In this document: positions 60,405-64,000 of the stretch, piece by piece
Layout of the letters: each line of letters opens with the position of its first letter
Numbering within the stretch: position 1 is the first letter of the stretch
Assembly: GCA_035489755.1 (NCBI GenBank)
Contig: DATGZK010000081.1
Location: forward strand, 8,523-72,522
DNA length: 64,000 bases
Origin: UBA9160 sp035489755
GTDB lineage: Bacteria; Myxococcota_A; UBA9160
Direction of reading: 5' to 3'
Position numbers and translations under genes: made by a program
The notes under the pieces: generated by a model
The model's database searches: none
What the model saw: only the letters and a program-made list of their open reading frames with translations
Told to the model about the DNA's origin: nothing

Positions 60405-60683
60405 TCAGACCTTCTTGACCTTTCGGTCCGAGGCATGACCGGTGAACTTTCGTGTCGGCGCGAACTCCCCAAGACGATGCCCCACCATGTTCTCCGTCAC
60501 GAACACCGGCATGAAGAGCTTTCCGTTGTGCACCTGAAAGGTCATCCCGACGAACTCCGGCGTCACCATGGAGCGGCGTGACCAAGTGCGAATCACCTGT
60601 TTGGTTCCCGAGCGCAAGACTTTGTCCACTTTGCGCTGCAGACTCGGCTCGACGTACGGCCCCTTCTTGAGCGAGCGTGCCAT
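60405..60683 (-). CDS. rpsS: Ribosomal protein S19
   Basis: 92 residues. MARSLKKGPYVEPSLQRKVD, IRTWSRRSMVTPEFVGMTFQ and MVGHRLGEFAPTRKFTGHAS are invariant. Its ATG overlaps the rplB stop by one base (TAATG). Confidence 0.98.
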   Translation of the reverse strand: MARSLKKGPYVEPSLQRKVDKVLRSGTKQVIRTWSRRSMVTPEFVGMTFQVHNGKLFMPVFVTENMVGHRLGEFAPTRKFTGHASDRKVKKV

Positions 60684-61513
60684 TATTTCTTACCCCGTCG
60701 CTTCACGATGAACTTGTCCGTGCTCGAGTTCTTGCGCGTCTTGTGCCCCTTGGTGGGCACGCCCCAGGGAGTGCAGGGATGTCGCCCGCCAGAGGTCTTG
60801 CCCTCGCCGCCGCCCATCGGGTGGTCTACCGGGTTCATCGTGACCCCCCGATTGTGAGGCCGCTTGCCAAGCCAGCGTGAACGTCCCGCCTTTCCGATCG
60901 CCTGGTTTTCGTGATCGAGATTGCCCACCTGGCCCACGGTGGCCATGCAGGTCGTGCGGACCAGGCGCTGCTCGCCCGAGGGCAGGCGCAGTGTCGCCAT
61001 GCCGCCCTCGCGAGCCATGAGCTGCGCCCCGACGCCGGCAGAGCGCACGAGCTGTGCCCCGCCTCCCGGCTTGAGCTCGACCGCATGGACCACGGTTCCG
61101 AGCGGGATATTTGCAAGCGGAAGGGCGTTGCCCGGACGAATGTCGGCCGCCGGGCCGGCGGACACCGAATCGGCCACTTGCAGCCCGATCGGCGCGAGGA
61201 TGTAGCGCTTCTCGCCGTCCGCATAGTGCAGAAGCGCAATGTGCGCGGAGCGGTTCGGGTCGTACTCGATCGCAGCCACCTTGGCCGGGATGCCAACCTT
61301 GTCACGGCGGAAGTCGATGCGCCGAAAGAGGCGCTTGTGGCCTCCTCCCTGAAATCGCGTCGTGATGTGACCGTGGACGTTCCGGCCGCCGTGCTGCGGC
61401 GTGCGCCCCACCACGAGCGAGGCCTCGGGCCGTTTGCGCGCGAGCTCCGACAGATCCACGACGCTCATCTGGCGTCGCCCAGCCGAGGTCGGTTTGTAGA
61501 TCCGGATCGGCAT
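60683..61513 (-). CDS. rplB: Ribosomal protein L2
   Basis: 276 residues from an ATG at 61513. The peptidyl-transferase-proximal His is in NPVDHPMGGGEGKTSGGRHP; IRIYKPTSAGRRQMSVVDLS and HNRGVTMNPVDH are standard. The frame to 61687 is open inside rplW and is not used. Confidence 0.98.
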   Translation of the reverse strand: MPIRIYKPTSAGRRQMSVVDLSELARKRPEASLVVGRTPQHGGRNVHGHITTRFQGGGHKRLFRRIDFRRDKVGIPAKVAAIEYDPNRSAHIALLHYADGEKRYILAPIGLQVADSVSAGPAADIRPGNALPLANIPLGTVVHAVELKPGGGAQLVRSAGVGAQLMAREGGMATLRLPSGEQRLVRTTCMATVGQVGNLDHENQAIGKAGRSRWLGKRPHNRGVTMNPVDHPMGGGEGKTSGGRHPCTPWGVPTKGHKTRKNSSTDKFIVKRRGKK

Positions 61514-61520
61514 AGCGCCC

Positions 61521-61808
61521 CTACACTCCCTCGAAGAACTCGATCGTCTGGCCCTCTGCGAGCCGGACAATTGCCTTCTTCCACTCCGGCTTGCGGCCCA
61601 TCGTCTTGCCCACCCTGCGCGACTTGCGCGGCTGCCGCATGGTGTGGACATCCTCCACTTGAACCGCGAACAGCGTCTCCACGGCACGGCGGATCTCGTG
61701 CTTGCTCGCCTGCGGGCTAACGGCGAAGGTCACAAGGTTCTGCGTCTCGCGTCCGATCGTGCTCTTCTCCGTCACGAGCGGCTTTCGAATCACGTCGTGG
61801 AGGTTCAC
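61521..61808 (-). CDS. rplW: Ribosomal protein L23
   Basis: 95 residues. VIRKPLVTEKSTI, NLVTFAVSPQASKHEIRRAV and the basic loop RQPRKSRRVGKTMGRKPEWK are diagnostic. It is the docking site for trigger factor and SRP. The GTG overlaps the rplD stop (GTGA). Confidence 0.97.
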   Translation of the reverse strand: MNLHDVIRKPLVTEKSTIGRETQNLVTFAVSPQASKHEIRRAVETLFAVQVEDVHTMRQPRKSRRVGKTMGRKPEWKKAIVRLAEGQTIEFFEGV

Positions 61809-62464
61809 GGCTTTGCCTCCTCGGCGACCGCATCGGAGAGCCGCTCTTGCACACGTTCGAGCGCCGCTCGCGTGAACAGCAGATAGGAGTGGCGCAGTAC
61901 GTCGTGGACATTGAGACCTTCGGCGCGGATCACAGACACCCCGGGTAGATTCCTCGCCGAGCGCTCCACGGTCGCGTTGGGTTCCGCGAGAACCACCAGC
62001 ACGCTTGCACTCCCCAGACCGAGCGCCTTCAGAATTTCGACCACGCGCTTTGTCTTGATCGTGTCGAGCTCAAAGGCGTCGACCACCCTCACCGCTCCCT
62101 CCCCTGCACGCAGCGAGAGCGCCGAGCGCAGGGCCGCGCGCCGCACCTTCTTGGGAAGGACGTGCTCGTGGGAGCGCGGCACCGGACCGAACACGATCCC
62201 TCCACCCGCCCACTGGGGCGAACGAGTCGATCCCTGCCGTGCGCGCCCGGTACCCTTCTGCCGCCACGGCTTTGCGCCACCCCCAGAGACGGTGTGGCGG
62301 TTCTTTGTGCTGTGCGTTCCCGCCCGCCGTTTTGCCAGCTGGCGCCTCACTTCCGCGTGAAAGAGATGAGGCCTAACGGGCGCCGCAAAGATCGACGGAT
62401 CGAGCGCCAGCGTGTCCGCCTTGGCGTTCTTCAACGTCATCACGTCGACGGTCGGCCCTGTCAC
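61805..62464 (-). CDS. rplD: Ribosomal protein L4
   Basis: 219 residues. The loop reaching the exit tunnel is intact: RAGTHSTKNRHTVSGGGAKP, WRQKGTGRARQGSTRSPQWA. The GTG start overlaps the rpsJ stop by four bases (GTGA), which leaves no room for rplC, the gene that normally lies between them. L4 also represses the S10 operon in some bacteria. Confidence 0.97.
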   Translation of the reverse strand: MTGPTVDVMTLKNAKADTLALDPSIFAAPVRPHLFHAEVRRQLAKRRAGTHSTKNRHTVSGGGAKPWRQKGTGRARQGSTRSPQWAGGGIVFGPVPRSHEHVLPKKVRRAALRSALSLRAGEGAVRVVDAFELDTIKTKRVVEILKALGLGSASVLVVLAEPNATVERSARNLPGVSVIRAEGLNVHDVLRHSYLLFTRAALERVQERLSDAVAEEAKP

Positions 62465-62778
62465 AGCTTGATCTCCACATCGACTCCCGCGGCCAATTCG
62501 AGCTTCATGAGCGCGTCCACCGTCTGCGGTGTCGGATCGAGGATGTCGATCAGGCGCTTGTGTGTTCGCATCTCGAACTGCTCACGCGCCTTCTTGTCGA
62601 TCGTCGGGCCGCGCAGCACCGTGAACTTGTTGATGGTCGTGGGCAGCGGAATCGGACCCGCCACGCGCGCTCCGGTCCGGACGGCCGTGTCGACGATCTC
62701 GCCGGCGCTCTGATCGAGCAGCTTGAAGTCGTACGCCTTCATCCGGATTCGGATCTTCTGTGAGCTAAGGTCCGCCAT
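62461..62778 (-). CDS. rpsJ: Ribosomal protein S10
   Basis: 105 residues. IRIRMKAYDFKLLDQSAGEI, GPIPLPTTINKFTVLRGPTI and REQFEMRTHKRLIDILDPTP are invariant. S10 is also the NusE antitermination factor. It follows tuf by 31 bases and is coupled directly to rplD. Confidence 0.98.
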   Translation of the reverse strand: MADLSSQKIRIRMKAYDFKLLDQSAGEIVDTAVRTGARVAGPIPLPTTINKFTVLRGPTIDKKAREQFEMRTHKRLIDILDPTPQTVDALMKLELAAGVDVEIKL

Positions 62779-62809
62779 TGCCGTATTCCTTCTCTGCGGT
62801 CGCGGTCCG

Positions 62810-64000
<1,191 letters not shown>

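Overview
The window is GC-rich, densely packed bacterial chromosome. About 60 kb of it is one almost unbroken set of minus-strand genes, with only two short plus-strand islands (about 19.5-21.5 kb and 25.1-29.7 kb). Everything looks chromosomal and mostly housekeeping: I see no insertion sequence, prophage, CRISPR array, rRNA or tRNA. The arrangement fits a member of the old 'Deltaproteobacteria' or a neighbouring phylum (Myxococcota, Desulfobacterota or Binatota-like). The signs are an alaC-hom-thrC cluster, argS followed by a SPOR gene, a Leu-codon attenuator in front of leuA, DUF2236 (MpaB-type) and diiron ferritin-like genes, and frequent GTG/TTG starts. This placement is inference; no marker was searched.

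Layout, left to right. 1-7.0 kb: exopolysaccharide locus (Wzy/WaaL-type ligase cut by the window edge, Wzz/BY-kinase, Wza-type export protein, outer-membrane beta-barrel, secreted orphan protein with an internal repeat). 7.3-12.7 kb: GH38 alpha-mannosidase, PAP2 membrane phosphatase, DUF2236 oxygenase, tandem glutaredoxin/GST-N protein. 12.7-19.1 kb: lipA-alaC-hom-thrC-ribE followed by a MntA/HepT-like pair whose HepT lacks the catalytic motif. 19.5-29.7 kb: diiron protein, ZIP and APC transporters, K+-independent-type H+-pyrophosphatase, DUF2007 protein, lipoprotein, FAD oxidoreductase, SDR and M20 amidohydrolase. 29.8-31.2 kb: leuA with an upstream attenuator (leader peptide plus mutually exclusive hairpins). 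31.3-41.1 kb: pyrR-pyrB-pyrC-carA-carB-recG with a promoter and a PyrR-type hairpin over the pyrR ribosome binding site. 41.1-49.0 kb: lepB, lepA, UDP-sugar and rhamnose genes, SPOR protein, argS, ftsB, tlpA. 49.0-64.0 kb: the tuf-S10-spc-alpha ribosomal cluster from tuf down to rplQ.

The points most worth a second look are: (i) rplC and rplX are absent from their canonical slots, with the flanking genes coupled directly; (ii) two RNA-level control elements sit close together (leu attenuator, PyrR loop); (iii) LeuA carries non-canonical residues at two active-site positions; (iv) a nucleotidyltransferase with an intact motif is paired with a HepT homologue that has lost RX4-6HXY; (v) from tuf to lepB, 22.9 kb, no intergenic gap exceeds about 60 bp, and translational coupling is mostly by GTGA overlaps. 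Gene starts were set by Shine-Dalgarno sequences, overlaps with upstream stops and family N-termini; uncertain ones are flagged.
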